Below, in pieces: positions 1 to 5,071 of a stretch of 6,965 bases of DNA; position 1 is the stretch's first letter; the number at the start of each line of letters is the position of its first letter. The DNA lies in the NCBI GenBank assembly GCA_027068235.1, contig JAMOUE010000311.1:1-6965 (forward strand). The letters run 5' to 3'. The notes under the pieces were generated by a model. That model had not been told where the DNA came from and made no database searches. It was given only the letters and a program-made list of their open reading frames with translations. The stretch comes from Deltaproteobacteria bacterium (GTDB lineage Bacteria > Desulfobacterota > Dissulfuribacteria > Dissulfuribacterales > QOAL01). Position numbers and translations under genes: made by a program.

Positions 1-525
1 GCCCTCAAGCAGGGCAGTGAGGACCCCGGCTATATGGAGAGGATTAGGAGGACAGCCCGGGACCAACAGGTCCACCTCAATCTTTTCATCCAGGGCATAT
101 ACCCGGTCCAGCAGTGCCGGAACCCCGTCGTCCGGATAGGCGTCTGCCTCTTCCGTGGTGGGGGTGTGAAATATGGTCTCGAGGGCCTCGTCTGCGGTCC
201 AGCAGTTGAGGAGCGCCGGAATGCCGCCGTGGGTGGCGCATGTGCCCAGGGCGATCAGGATGCGGCAGCGCTGCCTCATCTTCTCAAGCACCTCCAGGTG
301 CTCTTCGTTGGAGACGGCCCCGGAGACTATCCCGATATCGGCCTCAGGGATGTCCAGATGCTCCTGGCCTCCGCGCTGGCCGTAATACTTGTGGTCCATG
401 AGCACCGGCATGTGGACGAAATCCAGCTTACTTAGCAGGTCCACCAGCGCCTTTCCCATGTTCAGGATCGCTATTTCGCAGCCCGAGCATGCGCTCAGCC
501 ACTCCTGTGCAAGGCGTAATGACAT
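1..525 (-). CDS. [NiFe]-hydrogenase small subunit, group 3 (MvhG/HoxY-like), 3' end cut by window edge
   Basis: The small subunit of a cytoplasmic [NiFe] hydrogenase carries electrons from the Ni-Fe site in the large subunit through iron-sulfur clusters. The 175 visible residues (ATG at 525) hold the four expected cluster cysteines: CSGCE (C13, C16), GTCATHGG (C96) and PGCPPNP (C158). There is no twin-arginine signal and the first cluster motif begins at residue 13, so the protein is cytoplasmic, as in the F420-non-reducing (Mvh) and NAD-linked (Hox) group 3 enzymes. Many relatives are annotated only as 'NADP oxidoreductase'. The exact subgroup cannot be settled without the large subunit and electron-transfer partners, which should lie beyond the left edge. 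The start is supported by AGGGGAG five bases upstream. The gene lies 13 bp downstream of its likely maturation protease. Its G+C (about 61 %) is far above that of every neighbour. Family assignment is firm; subgroup is inference. Confidence 0.9.
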   Translation of the reverse strand, partial: MSLRLAQEWLSACSGCEIAILNMGKALVDLLSKLDFVHMPVLMDHKYYGQRGGQEHLDIPEADIGIVSGAVSNEEHLEVLEKMRQRCRILIALGTCATHGGIPALLNCWTADEALETIFHTPTTEEADAYPDDGVPALLDRVYALDEKIEVDLLVPGCPPNPLHIAGVLTALLEG

Positions 526-530
526 AAACG

Positions 531-537
531 CTCCCCT
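531..537 (-). promoter_or_regulatory. Shine-Dalgarno site of the hydrogenase small subunit
   Basis: On the minus strand this reads AGGGGAG, five bases before the ATG at 525. It fits entirely in the gap between the maturation-protease stop (539-541) and the small-subunit start. This supports both the start choice and translation from a shared transcript. Confidence 0.7.
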
Positions 538-538
538 A

Positions 539-1036
539 TCAACAGTCTCTATCTGCTATTATTTTTAATATCTTCTTACAAACACTATCCAAGGCATTCT
601 CAACTTGCTTGGATAAACCAATTTTTATTTCTCTTATTTTAGGATGAATCTGTACTGCAACTATCTTCACTTCTGTACCAGTCTCTTTTTCCAATTCCCA
701 AAGCATATTAACCGTTGGAAATTGATGTAGAGAAAAATCATGTATCTTGACATCTGGTATGTCACCAGGACTTAACTCAAAGATTTGCCCAATACGCCCT
801 TTTTCAAAGGCTACAGCATCCACAACAATAAGCAAATCCGGCCTTATAGAAGGATCAAGAAGATAATCGAAAAGAAACTCTCTAATTCCAGTACCCACAT
901 CTTCTATAAATACATAATCAGGCACCTGGTATGCCTTTAACCTCTTTATTACCTCTGGTCCAACTCCATCATCTCCTAACAGCAAGTTTCCGCAACCCAA
1001 AACCACAATAGAATATCTTTTTTTTCCAAAATCCAT
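539..1036 (-). CDS. [NiFe]-hydrogenase maturation protease (HybD/HycI/FrhD family)
   Basis: This endopeptidase family removes the C-terminal tail of the hydrogenase large subunit once nickel is in place, letting the active site close. Numbered from the ATG at 1036 (165 residues), the protein has the family opening VLGCGNLLLGDDGVGPEV (12-29), the VVDA motif (71-74) and DFSLHQFPTVNML (100-112). D23, D73 and H104 match the nickel-binding E16, D62 and H93 of E. coli HybD, with identical spacing between the last two. The LHQFPT region resembles the F420-hydrogenase (FrhD) branch, consistent with a group 3 partner. A GTG at 1069 would add 11 residues, but neither start has a clear Shine-Dalgarno site. 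I prefer the ATG because it puts seven residues before the first beta strand and because a TATAAT at 1073-1078 would start transcription near the GTG. Proteases more often follow the large subunit; here the gene precedes the small subunit. G+C is about 37 %. Confidence 0.92.
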   Translation of the reverse strand: MDFGKKRYSIVVLGCGNLLLGDDGVGPEVIKRLKAYQVPDYVFIEDVGTGIREFLFDYLLDPSIRPDLLIVVDAVAFEKGRIGQIFELSPGDIPDVKIHDFSLHQFPTVNMLWELEKETGTEVKIVAVQIHPKIREIKIGLSKQVENALDSVCKKILKIIADRDC

Positions 1037-1072
1037 TTCTAAAAAGCCCGTTATCCCGCCTTGTTCCACATC

Positions 1073-1078
1073 ATTATA
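1073..1078 (-). promoter_or_regulatory. possible -10 box for the hydrogenase protease transcript
   Basis: The minus strand reads a perfect TATAAT here. Initiation would fall near 1066, leaving a leader of about 30 bases before the ATG at 1036. No good -35 hexamer is seen 16-18 bases upstream, where the sequence is A-rich (AAAAAT). The call therefore rests on the -10 box and its position alone. Confidence 0.35.
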
Positions 1079-1090
1079 GCTTTTTCCAAT

Positions 1091-1138
1091 TTGCCATTTT
1101 TAAAAGGGCGTAGCCAGCCTTAATCTTTACTTGCCATT
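1091..1138. repeat. direct repeat TTGCCATT, two copies 40 bp apart
   Basis: TTGCCATT occurs at 1091-1098 and again at 1131-1138, inside the 126-159 bp divergent region between the hydrogenase protease and the methyltransferase. The 40 bp spacing is close to four helical turns, which would suit a pair of protein-binding sites. An 8-mer pair is short enough to arise by chance in AT-rich DNA, so an operator role is only a possibility. Confidence 0.25.
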
Positions 1139-1195
1139 ATGAGATTGATTTGGCACTCTTTTCAAAAAAATTGACTCAAAGGTGGTTAAGTAAAC

Positions 1196-1789
1196 GTGAC
1201 TCTTGAACCAGGCCCATCAGAACAAATAACACCAGATAGAGAGATACTTCTCGGTGTCATCAACAGGTTTATAGGTCTATTCTCCAGAGAAATACAACGA
1301 GATACCAAGCTCCAGACCTCAAAGGAATATCCATTTGTTGCCATGGATACCAGACAGGTCTTTGAAGAATTGAAGCTAGTAAGAAACTATCTTATGAAAA
1401 GGGATGGTAATAAAGAGCTTGACGGATACAGATTTCTGGACATTGGCTGCGGCTTTGGAAACGTAATGCTTTTTGCAGAACAATTTGGCTTTGATGTCTA
1501 TGGAATAGAAAAGGATGAGGCCTCTCTAAAAACAGCCCTTCGCTTTTTTGAAAAAGAACAAATAATCCCTGAAGATATAACTACATTTAAAGATTATGGT
1601 GAATTTGATGTGGTGTACTTTTTTTGCCCCTTAACCAAGGGCGAAAGGGCATTTGAAGAATTTGTAGAAGACAGCCTTAAAACAGGGGCCATATTGATAG
1701 GAAACTACAAAAGAAGTAAGAAGATCGAGACGGACAAAAGGTTCAAAAGACTTTCTGACTCTCTGCCCGTCTGGGAAAAGATCATCTGA
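1196..1789 (+). CDS. class I SAM-dependent methyltransferase, substrate unknown
   Basis: This is a soluble 197-residue protein with a Rossmann-fold methyltransferase core. The SAM-binding loop LDIGCGFGN is at 81-89, the second strand VYGIEKDEASL (101-111) ends in the acidic E105 expected to bind the ribose, and motif IV is EFDVVYFFCPL (136-146). The last third (GAILIGNYKR, then PVWEKII at the C-terminus) fits strands 5-7, so the protein looks complete. Residues 1-75 are a helical N-terminal extension. The start is GTG. An in-frame stop at 1187-1189 leaves no room upstream, and AAAGGTGG at 1178-1185 supplies a ribosome site with about 10 bases of spacing. The gene is divergent from the hydrogenase protease and 44 bp upstream of ilvD on the same strand, so the two may be co-transcribed, but ilvD gives no clue to the substrate. 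The motifs fit small-molecule and protein methyltransferases alike. Confidence 0.85.
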   Translation: MTLEPGPSEQITPDREILLGVINRFIGLFSREIQRDTKLQTSKEYPFVAMDTRQVFEELKLVRNYLMKRDGNKELDGYRFLDIGCGFGNVMLFAEQFGFDVYGIEKDEASLKTALRFFEKEQIIPEDITTFKDYGEFDVVYFFCPLTKGERAFEEFVEDSLKTGAILIGNYKRSKKIETDKRFKRLSDSLPVWEKII

Positions 1790-1798
1790 TGAATCCAG

Positions 1799-1819
1799 TG
1801 CCTATGTGTTTATTAGGCA
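1799..1819 (+). promoter_or_regulatory. small hairpin directly before the ilvD ribosome site
   Basis: TGCCTA (1799-1804) pairs with TAGGCA (1814-1819) around a 9-base loop. It ends immediately before the strong Shine-Dalgarno AAAGGAG (1821-1827) of ilvD. It is too weak and lacks a T-run to be a terminator. It could affect translation of ilvD or mRNA stability, or be chance. Confidence 0.25.
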
Positions 1820-1833
1820 GAAAGGAGTAAAAA

Positions 1834-3492
1834 ATGAGAAGTGACAAGATGAAAAAGGGCATTGAAAGGGCTCCCCACAGATCTCTTATGAAGGCTATGG
1901 GATATACTGACGAAGAGATAATGCGCCCAATAATTGGTGTTGCAAATGCCTTTAACGAGATTATTCCAGGTCATATTCATCTTAGACAAATAGTGGATGC
2001 AGTAAAGGCTGGCATACGGATGGCTGGAGGCACGCCAGTAGAATTTGGTGGCATTGGAGTGTGCGATGGTATAGCCATGAACCATCTGGGAATGCGTTAT
2101 TCCCTTGCAAGCCGTGAACTAATTGCAGACTCCGTGGAGGTAATGGCCCAGGCACACCCCTTTGACGGCCTTGTTGTTGTGCCAAGCTGCGACAAGATAA
2201 CCCCAGGAATGATGATGGCCATGCTCAGGCTTAACATACCTGCCATACTTATCAGTGGCGGTCCAATGCTTACAGGAAACTGGAATGGCAAAAAGGTAAA
2301 TCTCATCTCTGTCTTTGAGGGAATCGGACAGGTGCGCTCTGGCAAGATGACAGAAGAAGAACTTTGTAGCCTCGAAGATGAGGCATGTCCAACCTGCGGT
2401 TCGTGCGCAGGCATGTTTACTGCCAATTCCATGAATTGTCTGTCTGAAGCCCTTGGACTTTCTCTTCCAGGAAATGGCACAATACCGGCAGTATCTGCCA
2501 AGAGATACCGGCTTGCCAAAAAGACGGGCATGAAAATAATGGAGCTTGTTGAAAAACAAATAAAGCCAAGAGACATTGCTACTGATGCAGCATTCAAAAA
2601 CGCCATAGCAGTTGACATGGCCCTTGGCTGCTCTACCAACACTGTGCTTCATGTGCCAGCGATTGCCCATGAGGCAAAGGTTGCCCTACCCTTGGATGTA
2701 TTCAATGAGATGAGCATGAAGACACCCCATCTGTGCAACATGATTCCAGGTGGGCCACACAGCCTCTATGATCTTGATCTTGCAGGCGGTATTCAGGCCA
2801 TACTTAACGAACTTGATAAGCTTGGCATCATAGATGGAGACGTAATCACAGCAAGCGGTAAAACCGCAAAAGAAAATTTTTCATCATGTCAAGTAAGAGA
2901 CCGTGAGGTTATCAGGCCTGTTGAAGATCCCTATCACAAAGAAGGCGGTATCGCCATACTCTATGGGAATCTGGCTCCAGAAGGCTGCGTTGTAAAACAG
3001 TCTGCTGTAGCCCCTGAAATGCTAAAACACCAAGGGCCTGCCAGGGTATTTGAATCAGAAGATGATGCCTATAAAGCCATTTTAGAGGGCATGATCAAGC
3101 CTGGAGATGTAGTTGTTATAAGGTATGAAGGGCCAAAAGGTGGACCTGGAATGCCAGAGATGCTTTCTCCAACCTCAGCAATCGTTGGAATGGGGCTAGA
3201 CAGACAGGTGGCACTACTTACTGACGGGCGTTTTAGTGGCGGAACAAAGGGAGCAGCAATAGGTCACATCTCTCCTGAAGCCGCAGAAGGAGGCCCTATA
3301 GCCTTGGTCAGGGAAGGAGACACAATCTCTATTGACATCCCAGAAAGAAAACTTGAACTCATGGTAGATGAAGCCGAGCTTCAAAAGAGAAGGGCTGAAT
3401 GGAAAGAGCCAGAACCCCGTATCAAAGAAGGATATCTGGCTAGGTATGCCAGAATGGTATCAAGTGGTGCAAAAGGAGCAATTGTTGAATAA
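1834..3492 (+). CDS. ilvD: dihydroxy-acid dehydratase (EC 4.2.1.9)
   Basis: IlvD dehydrates 2,3-dihydroxyisovalerate and 2,3-dihydroxy-3-methylvalerate to the 2-keto acids that precede valine, leucine and isoleucine; it is a cytoplasmic iron-sulfur enzyme. The 552 residues are full length. Visible family motifs are GVCDGIAMNH (75-84), PSCDKITPGM (117-126), ACPTCGSCAGMFTANSMN (184-201), MALGCSTNTVLH (262-273), SPTSAIVGMGL (445-455) and LLTDGRFSGGTKG (461-473). By homology C119 and C191 bind the cluster, D120 and E442 bind magnesium, K121 is the carbamylated lysine and S468 is the catalytic base. The first cluster cysteine of the [2Fe-2S] class (the TCN motif) is replaced by IIPGH (43-47), as in E. 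coli IlvD. This suggests the oxygen-sensitive [4Fe-4S] class, an inference that fits an anaerobe. ATG at 1834 follows AAAGGAG by six bases. No ilvB/N/C neighbour is present. Confidence 0.97.
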   Translation: MRSDKMKKGIERAPHRSLMKAMGYTDEEIMRPIIGVANAFNEIIPGHIHLRQIVDAVKAGIRMAGGTPVEFGGIGVCDGIAMNHLGMRYSLASRELIADSVEVMAQAHPFDGLVVVPSCDKITPGMMMAMLRLNIPAILISGGPMLTGNWNGKKVNLISVFEGIGQVRSGKMTEEELCSLEDEACPTCGSCAGMFTANSMNCLSEALGLSLPGNGTIPAVSAKRYRLAKKTGMKIMELVEKQIKPRDIATDAAFKNAIAVDMALGCSTNTVLHVPAIAHEAKVALPLDVFNEMSMKTPHLCNMIPGGPHSLYDLDLAGGIQAILNELDKLGIIDGDVITASGKTAKENFSSCQVRDREVIRPVEDPYHKEGGIAILYGNLAPEGCVVKQSAVAPEMLKHQGPARVFESEDDAYKAILEGMIKPGDVVVIRYEGPKGGPGMPEMLSPTSAIVGMGLDRQVALLTDGRFSGGTKGAAIGHISPEAAEGGPIALVREGDTISIDIPERKLELMVDEAELQKRRAEWKEPEPRIKEGYLARYARMVSSGAKGAIVE

Positions 3493-3512
3493 TATTTAGA
3501 CAAATTTCAAGT

Positions 3513-3568
3513 GGCCAACTAGGGGCTGATTTTTCTATGTTATTCTTATGTTATAAAGTTGGCCCCTA
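3513..3568. repeat. competing inverted repeats downstream of ilvD
   Basis: GGCCAACT (3513-3520) is the exact complement of AGTTGGCC (3557-3564), and TAGGGGC (3520-3526) of GCCCCTA (3562-3568). The right-hand partners share bases 3562-3564, so the two stems compete. Both come from the same 11-base unit: the left side reads as part of a tandem TAGGGGCCAAC, and the right side is one inverted copy. The loop is AT-rich and no T-run follows, so this is not a standard intrinsic terminator. It may be a protein-binding site, an RNA switch-like fold, or a mutational relic. Confidence 0.4.
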
Positions 3569-3587
3569 ACCTCTTGCACTAACTTAT

Positions 3588-3607
3588 GGCTGGGCTGCCT
3601 TTTAAAA
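3588..3607 (+). repeat. motif shared with the inverted sequence at 1102-1120
   Basis: GGCTGGGCTGCCTTTTAAAA here resembles the minus strand at about 1099-1120, which reads GGCTGG, CTACGCCC, TTTTAAAA. On the plus strand the 11-mer ATTTTTAAAAG is also identical at 1096-1106 and 3613-3623, each followed within 20 bases by AGCCTTA (1116-1122, 3625-3631). Both copies are intergenic. They may be remnants of a small dispersed palindromic element, but two imperfect copies in one window are weak proof. Confidence 0.3.
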
Positions 3608-3628
3608 TTCTAATTTTTAAAAGCAGCC
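3593..3628 (+). terminator. strong hairpin, possible terminator or leader structure before the dsrE-like gene
   Basis: GGCTGC (3593-3598), a bulged C, then TTTTAAAA (3600-3607) pairs with TTTTAAAA (3615-3622) and GCAGCC (3623-3628). This gives a 14 bp stem with a 7-base loop, followed by TTATTT. It could end the ilvD transcript about 100-140 bases after the stop codon. Its right end is only 33 bases before the ATG at 3662, which leaves little room for a separate promoter. It could instead control read-through into the next gene. The T-run is imperfect, hence the modest confidence. Confidence 0.4.
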
Positions 3629-3661
3629 TTATTTGGATGATTAACGTAGGATGTAAAGCTT

Positions 3662-4009
3662 ATGGAAAAGATAAAACTATTGATCCATGTAGCCCAAAAG
3701 GAAAGATGGGATATTGCAGCTAAGAACGCCATCAACTTTTTAAAGAGTGCCAAAGATGGTGAACAACTTGAGGTTGTACTAATTGCAAATGGTGACTCAG
3801 TGACAAGATGCACCAAATGTGACAGGGCCCTCTTTGACAACCTCAAGCAACTGGTTCTGGACGGAGGCAAGATCTTCTTATGTGAAAATTCGCTAAGAAA
3901 CTTTGATATTCCAAAGTCCAGACTCCCTGAAGTCTTTGGAACTGTACCAGCAGCCATTAGGGCCCTTGTAGATTATCAGCGGGAAGGATGGATATATGTT
4001 AGGCCCTGA
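3662..4009 (+). CDS. DsrE/DsrF-like family protein
   Basis: This is a small soluble protein (115 residues) of the DsrE-like fold, whose characterised members (DsrE, TusD, TusBC partners) relay sulfane sulfur on a conserved cysteine. Visible features are the first strand KIKLLIHV (3-10), LEVVLIANGDSV (36-47), an NLKQLVLDGGKIFLCENSL segment (60-78) with C74 at the usual position of the active cysteine, and a C-terminus ALVDYQREGWIYVRP (101-115) typical of the single-domain, largely uncharacterised branch. It also has a CTKC pair (C50, C53), so redox or metal binding is possible. ATG at 3662 follows AGGA by about 10 bases and sits just after a strong hairpin. Its 3' end overlaps the convergent gene by 34 bases. 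No dsrF/dsrH partner is adjacent, so a role in sulfur oxidation or tRNA thiolation cannot be claimed. Family: fairly sure. Function: unknown. Confidence 0.8.
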   Translation: MEKIKLLIHVAQKERWDIAAKNAINFLKSAKDGEQLEVVLIANGDSVTRCTKCDRALFDNLKQLVLDGGKIFLCENSLRNFDIPKSRLPEVFGTVPAAIRALVDYQREGWIYVRP

Positions 4010-4419
4010 ACCTTCCTAACCTTTGGCAACACCTTTTCTTCGCTCGGATCAGGAAACCAGGTCAGGTGCCAAAATCTGAAAAACTCAGATGCATTTATTG
4101 AGGAGGGATCTACTCCTATTTTATTGCAAAAGCGCACCAGATTCTCCTTATTACCGCAGATCACATGATAGGACTGTTTCCGTCTTGAATGGTAGTTTTC
4201 ATGTACGGCAATATTACCCCTTTCTGCCCAGGTAACAGCCTTTGGTATATCGTGGAGCTTGAATACCTGGATTCCAAACTCATCCATAAGGGGCTCTAAT
4301 ATATGGTCAATTTTAGGCAGTTTTTTCTTTTTTCGTGCCAAGATATTGTTGCTCTCCGAGTCTACTGTTAATACTTTAAACCAGTGGCCGTTCAAAATAT
4401 GGATCGGCTCTTTAGGCAC
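3976..4419 (-). CDS. unrecognised 147-residue protein, convergent with the DsrE-like gene
   Basis: I do not recognise this protein. It has no signal peptide, membrane segment or familiar motif. Visible are a basic run ARKKKKLPK (28-36), two cysteines (C88, C98), an aromatic cluster EFFRFWHLTWFPDP (112-125) and many charged residues, which suggest a folded soluble protein. Codon choice along the frame resembles the neighbours, and without it 440 bases would be non-coding, so I think it is real. The start is GTG at 4419. An in-frame TAA lies about 15 bases upstream and no Shine-Dalgarno site is visible, so the start is weakly supported. The gene ends 34 bases inside the DsrE-like gene on the other strand and begins only 30 bp from hisB, facing away from it. 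Any promoter must therefore overlap the hisB start region. Confidence 0.6.
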   Translation of the reverse strand: MPKEPIHILNGHWFKVLTVDSESNNILARKKKKLPKIDHILEPLMDEFGIQVFKLHDIPKAVTWAERGNIAVHENYHSRRKQSYHVICGNKENLVRFCNKIGVDPSSINASEFFRFWHLTWFPDPSEEKVLPKVRKVQGLTYIHPSR

Positions 4420-4449
4420 TGATCTTAAACTTTAGGAAACGAGGTAACC

Positions 4450-5034
4450 ATGAGAAGCGCGCGAGTGAATAGAACCACCAATGAAACAGATATTAGCATC
4501 TCACTTTCAATTGATGGCAGTGGACAGGCTAAAATCGCTACTGGAGTAGGTTTTTTGGATCATATGCTGACACTTTGGGCTGTTCATGGTCTATTTGACC
4601 TTGAGATTCAGGCTCAGGGAGACCTCCATGTTGATTATCACCATACAGTTGAAGATGTAGGAATTGGGCTTGGCATGGCAATTTCAAGGGCAATGAAAGA
4701 CCTCAAGGGAATAAATCGTTATGGTCTTAAGGTGATTCCCATGGAAGAATCCCTTTGCGAGGTAGCTCTTGATTTCTGTAACAGGCCTTTTTTTGTCTTT
4801 AACTGCTCTTTTCCAACGGAAAAGATCGGGGCCTTTGACACAGAACTAGTGGAGGAATTTCTTAGGGCTGTAGTTGTTAACAGTGGCATTACCTTACATG
4901 TTAATGTAAGGTACGGAAAAAACAGTCATCATATTGCAGAGGCCATATTCAAGGCCTTTGGCAGGGCTTTAAATCAAGCAACTGGCATAAATCCTAACAC
5001 CGAAGGAGTGCCATCTAGCAAGGGCATGCTCTAA
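4450..5034 (+). CDS. hisB: imidazoleglycerol-phosphate dehydratase (EC 4.2.1.19)
   Basis: HisB dehydrates imidazole-glycerol phosphate to imidazole-acetol phosphate in histidine synthesis. It acts in the cytosol as a manganese-dependent 24-mer. At 194 residues this is the monofunctional form, without the phosphatase domain fused in enterobacteria. The two metal-binding repeats are plain: GFLDHMLTLWAVHG (34-47, H38) with DYHHTVEDVGIGLG (62-75, H64, H65, E68), and NSHHIAEAIFKAFGRAL (158-174, H160, H161, E164). The C-terminal VPSSKGML fits the family's conserved PSTKG-type tail. ATG at 4450 follows GAGGT by four bases, and a divergent gene begins 30 bp upstream. The lipoprotein gene follows after 37 bp and an exoribonuclease after that, so hisB may head a three-gene unit. 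No other his genes are in view. Confidence 0.97.
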   Translation: MRSARVNRTTNETDISISLSIDGSGQAKIATGVGFLDHMLTLWAVHGLFDLEIQAQGDLHVDYHHTVEDVGIGLGMAISRAMKDLKGINRYGLKVIPMEESLCEVALDFCNRPFFVFNCSFPTEKIGAFDTELVEEFLRAVVVNSGITLHVNVRYGKNSHHIAEAIFKAFGRALNQATGINPNTEGVPSSKGML

Positions 5035-5071
5035 TAACATGACCTGTTGAGCCGCTGCAAAGGAGAAGCCT

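Noticed and set aside
34..435. Plus-strand open frame of 133 codons opposite the hydrogenase small subunit
   Set aside because: The minus strand here encodes a clear hydrogenase small subunit with all four cluster cysteines; the plus frame is a high-G+C shadow.
1149..1165. Sigma-54-like TTGGCAC motif upstream of the methyltransferase
   Set aside because: The -24 half matches, but the -12 half lacks the required GC at the right spacing (it reads TCTTTTCA), so a sigma-54 promoter is not supported.
1171..1176. TTGACT as a -35 box for the methyltransferase
   Set aside because: A matching -10 box would fall on or after the GTG start at 1196, and none is present there.
2097..2670. Two long minus-strand open frames (181 and 183 codons) inside ilvD
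   Set aside because: They lie fully within a well-conserved IlvD reading frame, have no plausible domain, and are expected by-products of its codon pattern.
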